DNA of 64,000 nucleotides, taken from the NCBI RefSeq assembly GCF_001747405.1, contig NZ_CP017305.1:824001-888000 (forward strand), given 5' to 3'. Source of the DNA: Chlorobaculum limnaeum (GTDB lineage Bacteria > Bacteroidota > Chlorobiia > Chlorobiales > Chlorobiaceae). Below, piece after piece: positions 47,993-57,992 of this stretch; position 1 is the stretch's first letter, and each line of letters opens with the position of its first letter. The notes under the pieces are model-generated. The model was not told the DNA's origin. It did no database searches and saw only the letters and a program-made list of their open reading frames with translations. The translations under genes and the position numbers were made by a program.

Positions 47993-48184
47993 ATGGAAAT
48001 TGAACAGACAGTGATGGTGCAGTGTCCCTACTGTGCGCAGTCTTTCGAGGTGCTGGTCGATTGCTCGCTCGGACATCAGGAGTATATCGAGGATTGCGAA
48101 GTATGTTGTCGGCCGGTGAGTCTTGTCGTCGATGTCACCGAGGATGGTTCCGTTACGGTTCAAACCAGGGGCGAGGATGTCTGA
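47993..48184 (+). CDS. CPXCG-motif zinc-ribbon protein
   Basis: A 63-aa protein with CPYC in MVQCPYCAQSFEVLVD and CEVC in IEDCEVCCRPVSLVVDV, the two Cys pairs of the Cys_rich_CPXG family. A good GGAGG at 47982-47986 sits 6 nt before the ATG. Its stop overlaps the start of the hybrid kinase by 8 bp, so the two are co-translated; a role as a kinase partner is only a possibility. Confidence 0.9.
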   Translation: MEIEQTVMVQCPYCAQSFEVLVDCSLGHQEYIEDCEVCCRPVSLVVDVTEDGSVTVQTRGEDV

Positions 48185-50903
48185 AAAGCTTGTCGGTGAT
48201 GCTTCGGAACAGGGTGAACTGAACCTCCGGCAAGAGCTTGAAACGGCACGCCGCCGTATCGAGGCGCTTGAGATGGAACTCTCCGGGCAGCAGAGCTTTA
48301 CGGAAACGCTGCTGGAAACGACTCCCGATTTTTTCGCCCTGAAAGATCGTGACTTCGTGTACCGCCGCGTCAATCCTGCATTGTGCCGCTTTCTCGGCAA
48401 AAGCGCCGGGGAGATCATCGGCAAGCGAGACGCGGAGCTGTTTCCGCCAGCAGATGCGGCCCTGCACGTCGCCCTCGATGCCGAAGTCCTGAGGTCACGC
48501 CAATCGCTGGAGGACGATTGGAATATCGACGACTCTGAGGGCAAGGTCTGGTTCCGGGTGAAGAAAGCGCCGGTGTTCGACAGCTCCGGCCAGGTCAGCG
48601 GAATCCTCTGCATGGTGCGGGATGTCAGCCGGGGCAAGCGTGCGGAGATCGAATTCGAACGGCTTTTCAATCTCATGCCGGACATGGCGTGTATCGCCTC
48701 GTCCAGCGGCTACTTCACCAAAGTCAATCCGGCCTGGCGCAAAACGCTCGGGTATTCCGAAAATGAGCTGCTTGTCGCGCCGTTTATCGATCTGATCCAT
48801 CCCGAAGATCTCGAGGCTACAAAAGCCGAGGTCGCCCTAAAGCACTCCGGGCAGGAAGGGACGCTCAATTTCGTCAACCGGTATCGTGCAAAAGATGGTT
48901 CGTATCACTGGTTTGAATGGAACAGCACGCCAATAGAAGAGGGCATTCTGTACGCCATCGCCAGAGATATCACCGCGCGCATCGAGCAGGAGATTCAGAC
49001 TCGCCGCTGGGCCGACGCGTTCAGGCTCTGCGCTCACGGCATCGCCATAGGCGATCCCTACACCAACCAGGTGCTTACCTGCAACGAGGCTTTTGCGCGT
49101 TTGTGCGGCAGGTCTGTCAAGGAGATCGAGGGGATCAGGATTTTGAGTCTCTATTTGCCGGAAGATTATGAAAAGGTGATGAGCAACATCGCAATGGTTG
49201 ACCGTTGCGGTTTTGTCAGTTATCACGCAAGAATGCAGCGCCCCGACGGCAGCAGTTTTCCTGTTCAGATGGATGTGGTCAGCGTCAGGGGTGAAGATGG
49301 GCAGCTCATTTACAGGGTCGCCACCGTACAGGATATCACCGAACGGCTCGAATCGCAAAGAGCCTTGCGCGAGAGCGAGGAGCGCTTCCGCTCGGTTGTG
49401 GAGTCTGCGCCGGACGCCATTTTCATCCAGACCGGCGGTTGTTTCGCTTACCTGAACCGCTCCGCGATCTCGCTGTTCGGAGCATCGAAAACGGAAGAGA
49501 TTCTTGGACGGCGGATCGTCGATCTGATTCATCCCGATTACCGCGATCTTGTTGCCGGAAGAATCCGCCAGCTCAACATAAGCCAGCAGGCAGTGCCGAT
49601 TCTCGAAGAGCGGATTCTCCGTCTCGACGGCAGCGAGGTCTATGTCGAGGTTTCCGCCGTGCCGTTCACCTTTGCCGGTCAGCAAGGCGCTCTGGTCTTT
49701 CTTCGCGACATCGACCGCCGGAAAAAGGCTGAAGAGGAGCGTGCCGGGCTGGAACATCAGCTTTTCCAGTCGCAGAAGATCGAATCGATTGGTCGGCTGG
49801 CGGGCGGCATCGCCCATGACCTCAACAATCTTCTGACGCCGGTGCTCGGGTATTCGGAGATGCTGTCGCACGCTTTTCCGGAGACGGACAGGCTCCACAA
49901 GCGCATCGACGTCATTCACCATGCGGCGCTCAGGGCCCGCGATCTCGTCCGGCAGCTTCTTGCCTTCAGCAGTCGCCAGTCGCTTGAATTCAGGATGATC
50001 GACCTGAACGGGGTGCTCAGGGATTTCGAGCAGTTGCTCCGGCGAACCATCAGGGCCAATATCGATATCCGGTATCATCTGCACGAAGCGGCGCTGGTCA
50101 TCCAGGGAGACGCGAGCCAGCTCGAACAGATCATCATGAATCTCGCGGTCAACGCCGAGGATGCGATGCCGTCGGGCGGCGAACTGCTCATGAACACCTC
50201 CACGCTGGTTATCGAGAAGGGGCAGGAGAGATATTTCGAAGGGTTGCCTGCCGGTAATTATGCCGTGCTGACGGTCACCGATACCGGCACGGGAATTGAC
50301 AGGGAAGCGCGCGCCCACATCTTCGAACCCTTTTTCACCACCAAGCCCAAAGGGCAGGGCACCGGTCTCGGTCTTTCCACGGTTTACGGCATTGTGCGGC
50401 AGCATGGTGGCATCATCCAGGTGAGCAGCGAGCTAGGCGCGAGTGCTTCGTTCAGGATATGTTTTCCTCTCAGCGAGAGCGAACCTGAAGAGGTTCAGCC
50501 GGTCGAAACCAGGCCGCTTCAGGTGGGCAAAGGAGCGAAGGTGCTGGTCGTCGAGGATGACGAGATGGTTCGCAAATTTGTCGTGCAGGCGCTCGCCGAA
50601 GAGGGATTCGACATCCGTGAAGCGGAAGGCGGGGAGGCTGCGCTGGCGCTGCTTGAAAATGGCGCGTTCATGCCCGAACTGTTGCTGACCGATCTGGTCA
50701 TGCGCGGAATAAACGGCAGGATGCTCTATGAAAAGGTGAAAAGCATCATGCCAGGCATCAAGGTGATCTACATGTCGGGCTACACAAGGGATATCATCTC
50801 CCGGCACGGCGTGCTTGACGAAGGGCTGACATTCCTGCAGAAGCCATTCGCGGTTCCGGTGCTTCTCGACAAAGTGCGGGAGGTGCTGCAAAACGGAGGC
50901 TGA
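48177..50903 (+). CDS. Multi-PAS hybrid sensor histidine kinase with receiver
   Basis: A 908-aa hybrid kinase without membrane segments. After an N-terminal coiled coil ([19 protein letters not shown]) come four or so PAS/PAC repeats (for example [57 protein letters not shown] with LIHP). Then the HisKA box [17 protein letters not shown], HATPase_c ([36 protein letters not shown]) and a receiver [13 protein letters not shown] ... [12 protein letters not shown] with the phospho-Asp. The layout parallels the kinase at 21556. No response regulator neighbour, so output is unknown. ATG 48177 follows the small zinc-protein stop. Confidence 0.93.
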   Translation: MSEKLVGDASEQGELNLRQELETARRRIEALEMELSGQQSFTETLLETTPDFFALKDRDFVYRRVNPALCRFLGKSAGEIIGKRDAELFPPADAALHVALDAEVLRSRQSLEDDWNIDDSEGKVWFRVKKAPVFDSSGQVSGILCMVRDVSRGKRAEIEFERLFNLMPDMACIASSSGYFTKVNPAWRKTLGYSENELLVAPFIDLIHPEDLEATKAEVALKHSGQEGTLNFVNRYRAKDGSYHWFEWNSTPIEEGILYAIARDITARIEQEIQTRRWADAFRLCAHGIAIGDPYTNQVLTCNEAFARLCGRSVKEIEGIRILSLYLPEDYEKVMSNIAMVDRCGFVSYHARMQRPDGSSFPVQMDVVSVRGEDGQLIYRVATVQDITERLESQRALRESEERFRSVVESAPDAIFIQTGGCFAYLNRSAISLFGASKTEEILGRRIVDLIHPDYRDLVAGRIRQLNISQQAVPILEERILRLDGSEVYVEVSAVPFTFAGQQGALVFLRDIDRRKKAEEERAGLEHQLFQSQKIESIGRLAGGIAHDLNNLLTPVLGYSEMLSHAFPETDRLHKRIDVIHHAALRARDLVRQLLAFSSRQSLEFRMIDLNGVLRDFEQLLRRTIRANIDIRYHLHEAALVIQGDASQLEQIIMNLAVNAEDAMPSGGELLMNTSTLVIEKGQERYFEGLPAGNYAVLTVTDTGTGIDREARAHIFEPFFTTKPKGQGTGLGLSTVYGIVRQHGGIIQVSSELGASASFRICFPLSESEPEEVQPVETRPLQVGKGAKVLVVEDDEMVRKFVVQALAEEGFDIREAEGGEAALALLENGAFMPELLLTDLVMRGINGRMLYEKVKSIMPGIKVIYMSGYTRDIISRHGVLDEGLTFLQKPFAVPVLLDKVREVLQNGG

Positions 50904-50923
50904 CGCAGGCGGGACAAAAAAAA

Positions 50924-51341
50924 GCTGAAACCGAAGCTGTAAGCCGAATTCTGTACATCACCATCGAGTGGCGAAGTTGCAGTCATTTATCTGATGCGGC
51001 CTACCCGAAAACTCTGTCCGGAGTGAAACCCTGAACAGTTGGGCGGGCAACCCTTCTTTCCCGGAACCGGGAAAAAGCTTCCATATTTGGCCTTGCTTCG
51101 GGGAGGTTTTCATAGCGCAGGGCATTGCTGACCTGCCTGGTGGTCTCTTACACCCCCTTTTCACCCTTACTCCAGCCTGAGCCGGAGCGGTTCGCTTTCT
51201 GTTGCACTCTCTGTGACGGCCGACTTGCGCCGCCGCCCCCGGCCTTGAACGAGGTTCTCGACCGGCACCCTGCCCTGTGAAGTTCGGACTTTCCTCTGCG
51301 TGGCTTATGCCATGCAGCGACTGCACGCTTGCGGTTTCAGC
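50924..51341 (-). ncRNA. rnpB: RNase P RNA, bacterial type A
   Basis: The minus strand carries all hallmark segments of RNase P RNA: AGAGGAAAGTCCG near the 5' end, ACAGAAAGCGAACCGC, AGTAAGGGTGAAA, GTAAGAGACCACCAG, and ACAGAATTCGGCTTACAG near the 3' end. The ends pair perfectly as P1 (GCTGAAACCG at 51341-51332 with CGGTTTCAGC at 50933-50924), which sets the limits to within a few bases and gives about 418 nt. It sits between two plus/minus protein genes with no coding frame of its own. Confidence 0.95.
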
Positions 51342-51432
51342 AATGTCGATGAACATGAGCCGCGCCTTTACGGGCGGCCATAAAACAGAAACTGCCGATA
51401 GGAGCAATCCGTTCGGCAGTTCACTCTGGTGG

Positions 51433-52245
51433 TTACTGCTGGCCGCTGACCGCAGCTTCTTCGAAGAGCCGCTCGTGCACCACGATGCGGCCGCACGATT
51501 CACAAACGTAAAAGCCGCCCTGCACGATCAGGGTGTGGCGGTTGGTCGGCACCCGGGTGTTGCAGCCGGAGCAGGCCTGGCGATGAAGCTTCACCACGGC
51601 GTTCTGCATCGTGCCACTCTTGAGATGGTCGTATTTGTCGAGCAGGCGCTTTGCCTCCTGGGCGACCACGGCCCTCTGTTCCGCGAGAACTTCCCGGAGG
51701 GTAGTGATCTCTTCAGCGGTTTCGATGACAATGCTCTCCAGCTCCTCCTTTTTCTGGCGCACCTGTTCGGTGAGATCCTGCATCTGCTGCTGCAAGACAT
51801 CGTCGGGCATCATCTCTTCGGAAATCTCGTCGTAACGGTTTTCCGCGATCAGGTCGCGTCCTTTTTTCTGCAACTCCTGCGAGTGGTGCACTGCCTGCGA
51901 AATGTCCTGAAGCTGAATTTCCGCCTGGGCGATCTCCTTCTCTTCATATTCGATCTGCTTGGAGAGGGCGTCGTACTCCTTGTTGTTGCGGGCCAGCGTC
52001 TGCTTTTCCTTGAAAGAACGGATTTTTTCCCTGCTTTCGGCAATGACACCGTTCAGGCGTTCCCGGAGCTTCTGATGATCGTCGGCGATTTTCTTCCGGG
52101 CGTCGATCTGCCTGGAGGTGAATGCGAGATCCTCTTCAAGAGCGGAAATCTCCTCCGGCAGGCCCTTCTGCATACTCATGATGCTTTCGATCATGTTGTC
52201 GATGTGCTGAAGGCGAACGATGAGATTGATTTTTGTATGATCCAC
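51433..52245 (-). CDS. Coiled-coil protein with C4 zinc ribbon (DUF164 type)
   Basis: A 270-aa protein that is almost entirely a long coiled coil (residues about 5-185, heptad Glu/Lys/Leu pattern), then a C-terminal zinc ribbon with two Cys pairs (QACSGCNTRVP; FYVCESCGRIVVH). This matches the widely conserved zinc-ribbon family (zf-RING_7/DUF164), of unknown detailed function, probably nucleic-acid or protein binding. It lies beside rnpB and a tRNA, as ordinary core genes. Confidence 0.9.
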   Translation of the reverse strand: MDHTKINLIVRLQHIDNMIESIMSMQKGLPEEISALEEDLAFTSRQIDARKKIADDHQKLRERLNGVIAESREKIRSFKEKQTLARNNKEYDALSKQIEYEEKEIAQAEIQLQDISQAVHHSQELQKKGRDLIAENRYDEISEEMMPDDVLQQQMQDLTEQVRQKKEELESIVIETAEEITTLREVLAEQRAVVAQEAKRLLDKYDHLKSGTMQNAVVKLHRQACSGCNTRVPTNRHTLIVQGGFYVCESCGRIVVHERLFEEAAVSGQQ

Positions 52246-52390
52246 TACAACACCGGTTTAGAAATTAAAAAGAAGCAAAAAAAGCACCTCTGTGAAAGGT
52301 GCTTGCCTTGTATTCAAAATTATTTCAGAACAACGAACGGGTGAAATTTCTGACTCCGATCTGTTTGCACATGAGATTCTTGCCTATTGT

Positions 52391-52475
52391 TGGTGCCCGA
52401 AAGGAGATTCGAACTCCTACACCTCTCGGCGCTCGCCCCTGAAACGAGTGCGTCTACCAGTTCCGCCATTCGGGC
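52391..52475 (-). tRNA. tRNA-Leu (CAG)
   Basis: Reading the minus strand, a 7-bp acceptor stem GCCCGAA/TTCGGGC encloses a D-arm with GGTAGACGC, the anticodon stem CTCGT/GCGAG around loop TTCAGGG (anticodon CAG), a long class II variable arm, and GTTCGAATC in the T-arm. CCA is encoded. The length of 85 nt and the long variable arm fit leucine. Confidence 0.97.
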
Positions 52476-52532
52476 ATTGACCTTGTCAAAAAGGCTCATC
52501 GGCAAGATAAGCTTTTTTGACAATAATGCTAA

Positions 52533-52715
52533 TTACTTGATCTCTTTGTGCTCGGTGTGCCTTTTCAGGTTCGGATTGTACTTCTTGAGAATGAGACGCT
52601 CCGTTGTGTTCTTTTTGTTCTTGGTGGTGGTGTACCTCGAAACGGGCACCCCTTCCTTTTTCGCTTCGGTGCACTCAAGCGTGATCACGATTCTGTTCTC
52701 TTTACCTTTTGCCAT
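52533..52715 (-). CDS. rpmG: 50S ribosomal protein L33
   Basis: A 60-aa basic protein with the L33 pattern [27 protein letters not shown], and [21 protein letters not shown]. It lacks the zinc Cys pairs of some L33 forms (one Cys only), so it is the C-minus type. It follows no close gene but lies 57 bp upstream of the tRNA-Leu gene on the same strand. Confidence 0.95.
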   Translation of the reverse strand: MAKGKENRIVITLECTEAKKEGVPVSRYTTTKNKKNTTERLILKKYNPNLKRHTEHKEIK

Positions 52716-52862
52716 TAGTAGCTTCGGTCAGTTAGTTATTTAAAGAGCAACGAATATACTGCAAGCGACCCTATTATGCAAGCCCCAGCGTTTTTTTGTT
52801 TCGAGATCAGGAAACGCTATTATTGAGTCTTTTCACCCATCACCTAAAAACAAGGGCGCATC

Positions 52863-54113
52863 GTGCTGGATAGTCATTTTTTTTCATTTTCAGACGGAAC
52901 CCTCTGCTGTGAATCGGTCAGACTCGAGGAGCTGGCCGCGCAGTTCGGAACTCCGCTTTTCGTGACCAGTCGGCAGAGCCTGGTCAGTCAGTACCGGGCT
53001 TTCGAGGAGGCCTTCGCCTCTCTGCCGCATTTTACCTGCTACTCGGTCAAGGCAAACTTTAATCTTTCGGTCATCCGCACGTTGGCCGAAAAGGGTTGCG
53101 GCTGCGACGTCAACTCGGGCGGCGAACTCTATCGCGCCCTCAAGGCTGGCGTGCCCGCCGAGAAGATCATCATGGCTGGCGTCGGCAAGAGCGATGCGGA
53201 AATCAAGTACGGCTTGACCTCCGGCGTGATGATGATCAAGGCCGAGTCGATCTCTGAGCTCAAGGCAATCAACAGCGTCGCCGAGCGTCTCGGCAAGGTT
53301 GCACAGGTCGGCGTCAGGATCAACCCGAACGTCACCGCCGAAACCCACCCCTACATCACCACCGGCGACAGCAAGGAGAAGTTCGGCATCGACGAAGCCG
53401 GACTTGGCGAGGTGTTCGAGCTGTTCAAGACACTGCCGAACCTCGAACTGCACGGCCTCGACATGCACATCGGCTCGCAGATTTTCGATCCGGAGTACTA
53501 CGTCGCTGCCACGCAGAAGCTGCTCGAAGTGCTCGAATCGGCGCGGCACCTCGGTTTCGACATCAAATGGCTCGATCTCGGCGGTGGCTTTCCGGTCACT
53601 TACGATCCGCAGAAGCCCGCCACGCCCATCACGAAGTTTGCCGAAAAGCTCATTCCGATGCTCGAAGACAAAGGAGTCACAGTCATTTTCGAACCGGGCC
53701 GGTTCATCGCGGCCAACGCCTCGGTGCTGTTGACCAGAATTCTCTACCGCAAGCGAAACCAGATCGGCAAGGAGTTCTTCATCGTCGATGCGGGCATGAC
53801 CGAGCTGATTCGCCCGGCGCTCTATCAGTCGCACCACGAAGTGCTTGCCGTCACGCAGCATGACAAGAGCGTCGTCGCCGACGTGGTCGGCCCGGTCTGC
53901 GAATCGAGCGATTTCTTCGCCCGCCACCGCATCATCGACGACGCTCCCGAAGGCGAACTGCTCGCCGTGCTCTCCGCCGGAGCCTACGGCTCGGTGATGG
54001 GCACCAACTACAACGGCCGACTTCGCCCTGCCGAAGTAATGGTCGATGGCAACGAGGTCACGCTGACGCGCCGCCGCGAAACCTACGAGCAGCTCGTACA
54101 GAACGAGTTGTAA
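52863..54113 (+). CDS. lysA: Diaminopimelate decarboxylase
   Basis: A 416-aa fold-type III PLP decarboxylase that makes lysine from meso-diaminopimelate. YSVKANFNLSVIR contains the Schiff-base Lys near residue 62; GVRINPNV, HIGSQIFD, LGGGFPV and EPGRFIAANASVLLT bind PLP, and GPVCESSDFF has the active-site Cys of the dimer partner. GTG 52863 is the start, with no strong ribosome site. Downstream, the 9-bp repeat hairpin may terminate the transcript. Confidence 0.97.
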   Translation: MLDSHFFSFSDGTLCCESVRLEELAAQFGTPLFVTSRQSLVSQYRAFEEAFASLPHFTCYSVKANFNLSVIRTLAEKGCGCDVNSGGELYRALKAGVPAEKIIMAGVGKSDAEIKYGLTSGVMMIKAESISELKAINSVAERLGKVAQVGVRINPNVTAETHPYITTGDSKEKFGIDEAGLGEVFELFKTLPNLELHGLDMHIGSQIFDPEYYVAATQKLLEVLESARHLGFDIKWLDLGGGFPVTYDPQKPATPITKFAEKLIPMLEDKGVTVIFEPGRFIAANASVLLTRILYRKRNQIGKEFFIVDAGMTELIRPALYQSHHEVLAVTQHDKSVVADVVGPVCESSDFFARHRIIDDAPEGELLAVLSAGAYGSVMGTNYNGRLRPAEVMVDGNEVTLTRRRETYEQLVQNEL

Positions 54114-54135
54114 AAGTGTGGAGGAAGTGAGCTTT

Positions 54136-54199
54136 GCGGACTTGGTGGACAGCGCGCATTCTTGTCCACTGTGTCCACAAAGTCCACAGCGTCCACCGA
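54136..54199. repeat. Inverted array of the GTGGACNNN 9-bp repeat
   Basis: Two direct units (GCGGACTTG, GTGGACAGC) face four inverted units on the other side of a 10-bp gap (GTCCACTGT, GTCCACAAA, GTCCACAGC, GTCCACCGA), with exact 9-bp spacing. The arms can fold into a long imperfect hairpin between lysA and the Memo-family gene, so it may also act as terminator. It is the most complete of three copies in the window. Confidence 0.8.
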
Positions 54200-54219
54200 A
54201 AGTTTAAAAAGCAACCTGC

Positions 54220-55311
54220 ATGCGCCTCATTGCGTCGATCAGTCTGCTTTTCGCGCTCATGCTCGCAAGCACCCCATTGCCTGCCCGAACTGGCGCTGAA
54301 CCATCGACTCGCGCCCTGGCCGACACTGTCGGGTTTGCGCATCGGGCCTGGCAGATGGATTCCGTGATGGCGCGAATCAAAGCGCTCAATCACGATGATC
54401 TGGTTCGTACGCAGCAGCCAGCGGAAACGGCGTGGCGGGCGGCGATCTGTCCCCACGACGATTACGCATACTCAGGCTGGCTCTATCCGTCGGTGCTGCG
54501 GAACATCAAGGCAAAAACCGTCGTCATCTTCGGCGTGGCGCACAAAGCGTGGCGCTACAACCTCGAAAACCGCCTCGTCTTTGACAGCTTCAGCTCATGG
54601 CGCGGCCCGTACGGAGCGGTAAAAGTTTCTCCGTTGCGGGATGAAATGATCCGCCGTCTACCTGCCGACATGGCTGTTGTGCATGATCCGATGCAGAGCG
54701 AGGAATATTCCGTCGAGGCGATGATTCCGTTTCTGCAACACCAGAACCGCGATGTGGAAATTATCAGCATTCTGGTGCCTTTCATGGATTATGAACGGAT
54801 GCAGACCGTGAGCCAGCATCTTGCCAAAGCTCTGTTTACGGTGATGAAAAAGAATAATTTGCGTTGGGGAAGCGATGTCGCCTTGCTCATTTCATCCGAT
54901 GCCGTGCATTACGGCGATGAGGATTGGGGCGGGCACAACTTCGCCTATTATGGAACAGGCAGTAAAGCCAACGCGCTCGCGGAAGCGCACGACCGCGAAA
55001 TAATCAGCACCTGTTTTGAATCGAAATTGACCGGGAAAAAGATTGCTCAGTTTTATTCCTATACGACCGATCCAGATGATTTCAAAAAAACCCGATGGAG
55101 CTGGTGTGGGCGCTACGCAATTCCCGTTGGTCTGCTGACAGCGCACGATCTCCAGAAGCTCGAAAACAGCGCTCCGTTAATGGGAGTGGCGATTGCTTAT
55201 GCTACAAGCATAAGCCAGCCGCATCTGAAAGTCGATGATTTGGGAATGGGGGAGACGGCGATTGCCACGTTGAGGCATTGGGTTGGTTATTCGGCGATCG
55301 GGTTTCGGTGA
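54220..55311 (+). CDS. Exported Memo-family protein (AmmeMemoRadiSam B type)
   Basis: A 363-aa Memo1-like protein with a signal peptide (LIASISLLFALMLASTPLPA). The Memo core is readable: ICPHDDYAYSGWLYPSV (usual PHAGY changed to PHDDY), VVIFGVAHK, EEYSVEAMIPFLQ and LLISSDAVHYGDED, giving His and Asp metal-type ligands. Bacterial Memo genes often sit with AMMECR1 and radical SAM genes; neither is found here, and this protein looks periplasmic. Recent work implicates eukaryotic Memo1 in copper or redox metal handling; a similar role here is speculation. Confidence 0.85.
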   Translation: MRLIASISLLFALMLASTPLPARTGAEPSTRALADTVGFAHRAWQMDSVMARIKALNHDDLVRTQQPAETAWRAAICPHDDYAYSGWLYPSVLRNIKAKTVVIFGVAHKAWRYNLENRLVFDSFSSWRGPYGAVKVSPLRDEMIRRLPADMAVVHDPMQSEEYSVEAMIPFLQHQNRDVEIISILVPFMDYERMQTVSQHLAKALFTVMKKNNLRWGSDVALLISSDAVHYGDEDWGGHNFAYYGTGSKANALAEAHDREIISTCFESKLTGKKIAQFYSYTTDPDDFKKTRWSWCGRYAIPVGLLTAHDLQKLENSAPLMGVAIAYATSISQPHLKVDDLGMGETAIATLRHWVGYSAIGFR

Positions 55312-55390
55312 GGTTAATTGGATAGTGCTAACTTGAAGTGTTATTATGCGGTGGCTTTAGGCTCTGATTTAATATTGTAAATCTATCATT

Positions 55391-56911
55391 ATGAATAGGC
55401 TGGATTCTGATAGTTCTTATTATCGCTCGCTACGCAAATTAAAGCTTGATGATGCGTTGCGAAACGCTGGTGATTATACTCGAATTATGTTGATCCGCGA
55501 TGAACCGGTGCATGATTTTATTGTTAGAGATAGAATGCTTTTGAAAAAATATAAAATTACAGTGGCTGCATGGAATCTTTCAGAAGTCGCTTATCATGCG
55601 ATAATGACGACGAATGATTATGGTAAGAATAGTAGTGATGATTTTTTGGCCTATGCTGTTAATGAGCATATTTTGTTTCGTGAAGCGATTTCTAAAAGAA
55701 ATTATGATGCGACAAATAGAGAAGATATTTTGATGAGGATACTTGTAGGCTTGTCGCAACAACAGTTTTGGTATCAAGAGCTGTTATGGATAAAAGAGGA
55801 ATTTAATAGGCAGGTAGAGATATTACACAAAATTCCTGAGTCTATATGTGCCTCTAAGTTATTTGGCTTTGAGAGTTTTGATGAAGTATTTAAGGAGGTT
55901 CTTGATATGTCTATAGACGACTTCAGGGCTGTTCTTATGCTGCTTCATGCTTTGAATATGGCTAAGGTTGATCTTTCAAAGGTGTCTCTTCCGCAGGATG
56001 TTATAAAAATTCACCCTTCTTTTACAGATAATAACCTATATAATGTTATTGATTTTTATAGCGCATCCTATAAGGATGTTAGAAGTTCTGGTTTTGGTAT
56101 TAGAGAGAATTACCTTGCTTTGAAGCCAATAATTCTTACGGATCAAAAAGCTGTGGTTATTCCAGACGCTTATTTGATGGCTAAAAAAATGGCTGATGGT
56201 CCCTTGTGGGTTATAAGAGATTATTTTAGGAGTTTGCCTGATAAGAGTAGTCGGAATCGTTTCGTTAATGGATATGGTTATTTGTTTGAACGATATGTTG
56301 ATGATATGTTAAAATCGCAGCTTTCTGATGATAAATATGAAAGGATTGAGGAGGATAAAATCGATAACAGGGCTGATTATTTTATAATGACGAGTAAGTA
56401 TAGGGTTATTGTTGAGTTGAAGTCAGGTATCTTGCCTATGATGGCAAAAAAAATGTATCCGGATATGGCTACTCTGAAAGATTATCTCGAAAAGTTGTCA
56501 GAAGGATTGCGTCAGTTAGATCAGACAGAAAAAGATTTTGTAGATGATAATAGGGAGACTGTTAAGTTATTAGTGCATTATGAAATGTTGTATATGTCTG
56601 ATGTGTTGATTAGACCATATGTCGTAAAAGCATTTTTAGTGGGTGAACTAAATAATGAGAGGAATATATTTTTTTGTGATGTGGGTGAGTTGGAGTGGAT
56701 GGTTTCGGTATTGGGTTCTTCTGAGTCTGAATTTGAAGAGATTCTTGCTCGAAAAATATTAAAGCAAAATGATGGGTTGCATAATATGGAGTTTCGTCAA
56801 ATGATTCCTGAAATCACAGAGATGAATAATAAATATAATCATGAGACACTAAATCATTGGCAGAAGCAAATTCCTAATTTATATGAAAAAGTGAAGAGTT
56901 GTGATCTTTGA
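55391..56911 (+). CDS. AT-rich protein with PD-(D/E)XK nuclease signature, possible defence gene
   Basis: A 506-aa soluble protein of strikingly low GC compared with its neighbours. The first 270 residues are helical and unrecognised. Near the C-terminal third GYGYLFERYVDDML (Glu about 300) is followed by RADYFIMTSKYRVIVELKSG, giving Asp about 329, Glu 342 and Lys 344: the E...D...ExK order of the PD-(D/E)XK superfamily, with GxxFE as in Mrr-like and other restriction nucleases. No methylase or partner is adjacent, so it is a stand-alone gene. A single-gene anti-phage or restriction role is inferred from composition and nuclease motif only. Confidence 0.72.
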   Translation: MNRLDSDSSYYRSLRKLKLDDALRNAGDYTRIMLIRDEPVHDFIVRDRMLLKKYKITVAAWNLSEVAYHAIMTTNDYGKNSSDDFLAYAVNEHILFREAISKRNYDATNREDILMRILVGLSQQQFWYQELLWIKEEFNRQVEILHKIPESICASKLFGFESFDEVFKEVLDMSIDDFRAVLMLLHALNMAKVDLSKVSLPQDVIKIHPSFTDNNLYNVIDFYSASYKDVRSSGFGIRENYLALKPIILTDQKAVVIPDAYLMAKKMADGPLWVIRDYFRSLPDKSSRNRFVNGYGYLFERYVDDMLKSQLSDDKYERIEEDKIDNRADYFIMTSKYRVIVELKSGILPMMAKKMYPDMATLKDYLEKLSEGLRQLDQTEKDFVDDNRETVKLLVHYEMLYMSDVLIRPYVVKAFLVGELNNERNIFFCDVGELEWMVSVLGSSESEFEEILARKILKQNDGLHNMEFRQMIPEITEMNNKYNHETLNHWQKQIPNLYEKVKSCDL

Positions 56912-56960
56912 TGTTGGCTTTCTGATCGTGTCTTAAGGTTTGTCAAAAATAATAAGGATA

Positions 56961-56995
56961 TCAATCCTCTATTAAAGTATGAAGGACAGGATTGA
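56961..56995. repeat. Inverted repeat at the right edge of the AT-rich nuclease patch
   Basis: TCAATCCT and AGGATTGA pair perfectly over 8 bp with a 19-nt loop, 50 bp after the nuclease-like gene and 26 bp before the metF stop. There is no clear T-run. It may be a weak terminator or a boundary mark of the transferred segment. Confidence 0.45.
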
Positions 56996-57021
56996 TGCCA
57001 TAAAAAGTTTAAGCAATAATT

Positions 57022-57894
57022 TCACCCCCGCTTCAGATTCCTGAAAATCTTCAGCGTGGCTTCGGAGAGGTTGAGGGTGTAGAAGTGGATTCCTTTGACT
57101 TTGTGATCCAGCAGTTCCTGCACCTGCTTCGTGGCCCATTCGATGCCGATTTCGGCGACCTCTTTGTCATCCGACGCTTCGAGCACTTTGCGGAGCAGCT
57201 TCGACGGGATTCTTGAGCCGAGAGCGAGTTCGCCCATGCGGATCATGCCTTTCTTCGTCATGACGGGCATGATGCCGGGGATGATCGGCACGGTGATGCC
57301 TGCAAGCTCGCAGCGCTCGACGTAGTCGAAGTAGTCGCGGTTGTCGAAAAAGAGCTGCGTGACGATGTAGTCCGCACCCGCGTCAACCTTCTCCTTGAGG
57401 AATTCCAGCTCCTTCATCCTGTTCGGCGTCTCGGGGTGGCCTTCGGGAAAGCCAGCCACGCCGATGCCCATTTCGGGGAAGTTCGCCTTGATGAATCGCA
57501 CCAGGTCGATGGCGTGCGGGAAATCTTTGATCGCCTCTTCAAGCGTCGGAATGTCGGCGGGCTTGTCGCCCCGGAGTGCCAGTACGTTGGTGATGCCGTG
57601 TTCGCGGTAGAGTTGCAGGACGCCTTCGATTTCGCTCTTCTCCGCGCCGATGCAGGTAAGGTGCGAAACGACCGTCAGGCCGGTCTCCTGCTGGATGCGG
57701 GTGACGAGGTTGTGCGTGCGCTCGCGCGTCGATCCGCCAGCGCCATAAGTGACGCTCACGTACGATGGGTCGAGGGGGCTGAGGTTCGAGATGGTTTCAA
57801 AGAGTTTGTCCCAGTCCTCCTGCTTTTTCGGGGGAAAAAATTCCAGGCTGAATACCGGTTCGGTTCGTGCGTCGAGAATCTCTTTGACAAGCAT
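57022..57894 (-). CDS. metF: 5,10-methylenetetrahydrofolate reductase
   Basis: A 290-aa FAD-dependent TIM-barrel reductase supplying methyl-THF for methionine synthesis. SLEFFPPKK carries the N-terminal Glu, PSYVSVTYGAGGSTRERT binds substrate and FAD, LALRGDKP follows, and VDAGADYIVTQLFFD and PIIPGIMPVM are conserved. Length matches bacterial MetF. It converges on the AT-rich patch and is divergent from comEC. Confidence 0.97.
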   Translation of the reverse strand: MLVKEILDARTEPVFSLEFFPPKKQEDWDKLFETISNLSPLDPSYVSVTYGAGGSTRERTHNLVTRIQQETGLTVVSHLTCIGAEKSEIEGVLQLYREHGITNVLALRGDKPADIPTLEEAIKDFPHAIDLVRFIKANFPEMGIGVAGFPEGHPETPNRMKELEFLKEKVDAGADYIVTQLFFDNRDYFDYVERCELAGITVPIIPGIMPVMTKKGMIRMGELALGSRIPSKLLRKVLEASDDKEVAEIGIEWATKQVQELLDHKVKGIHFYTLNLSEATLKIFRNLKRG

Positions 57895-57992
57895 CCGCGT
57901 AAGATTTTTTGCTGGTTGAACAGGAAATGACCGGAATATACTAAATTATGCTCTTGAATAGCTTCTGAAATAACCGCCATAAACCCCTGATT

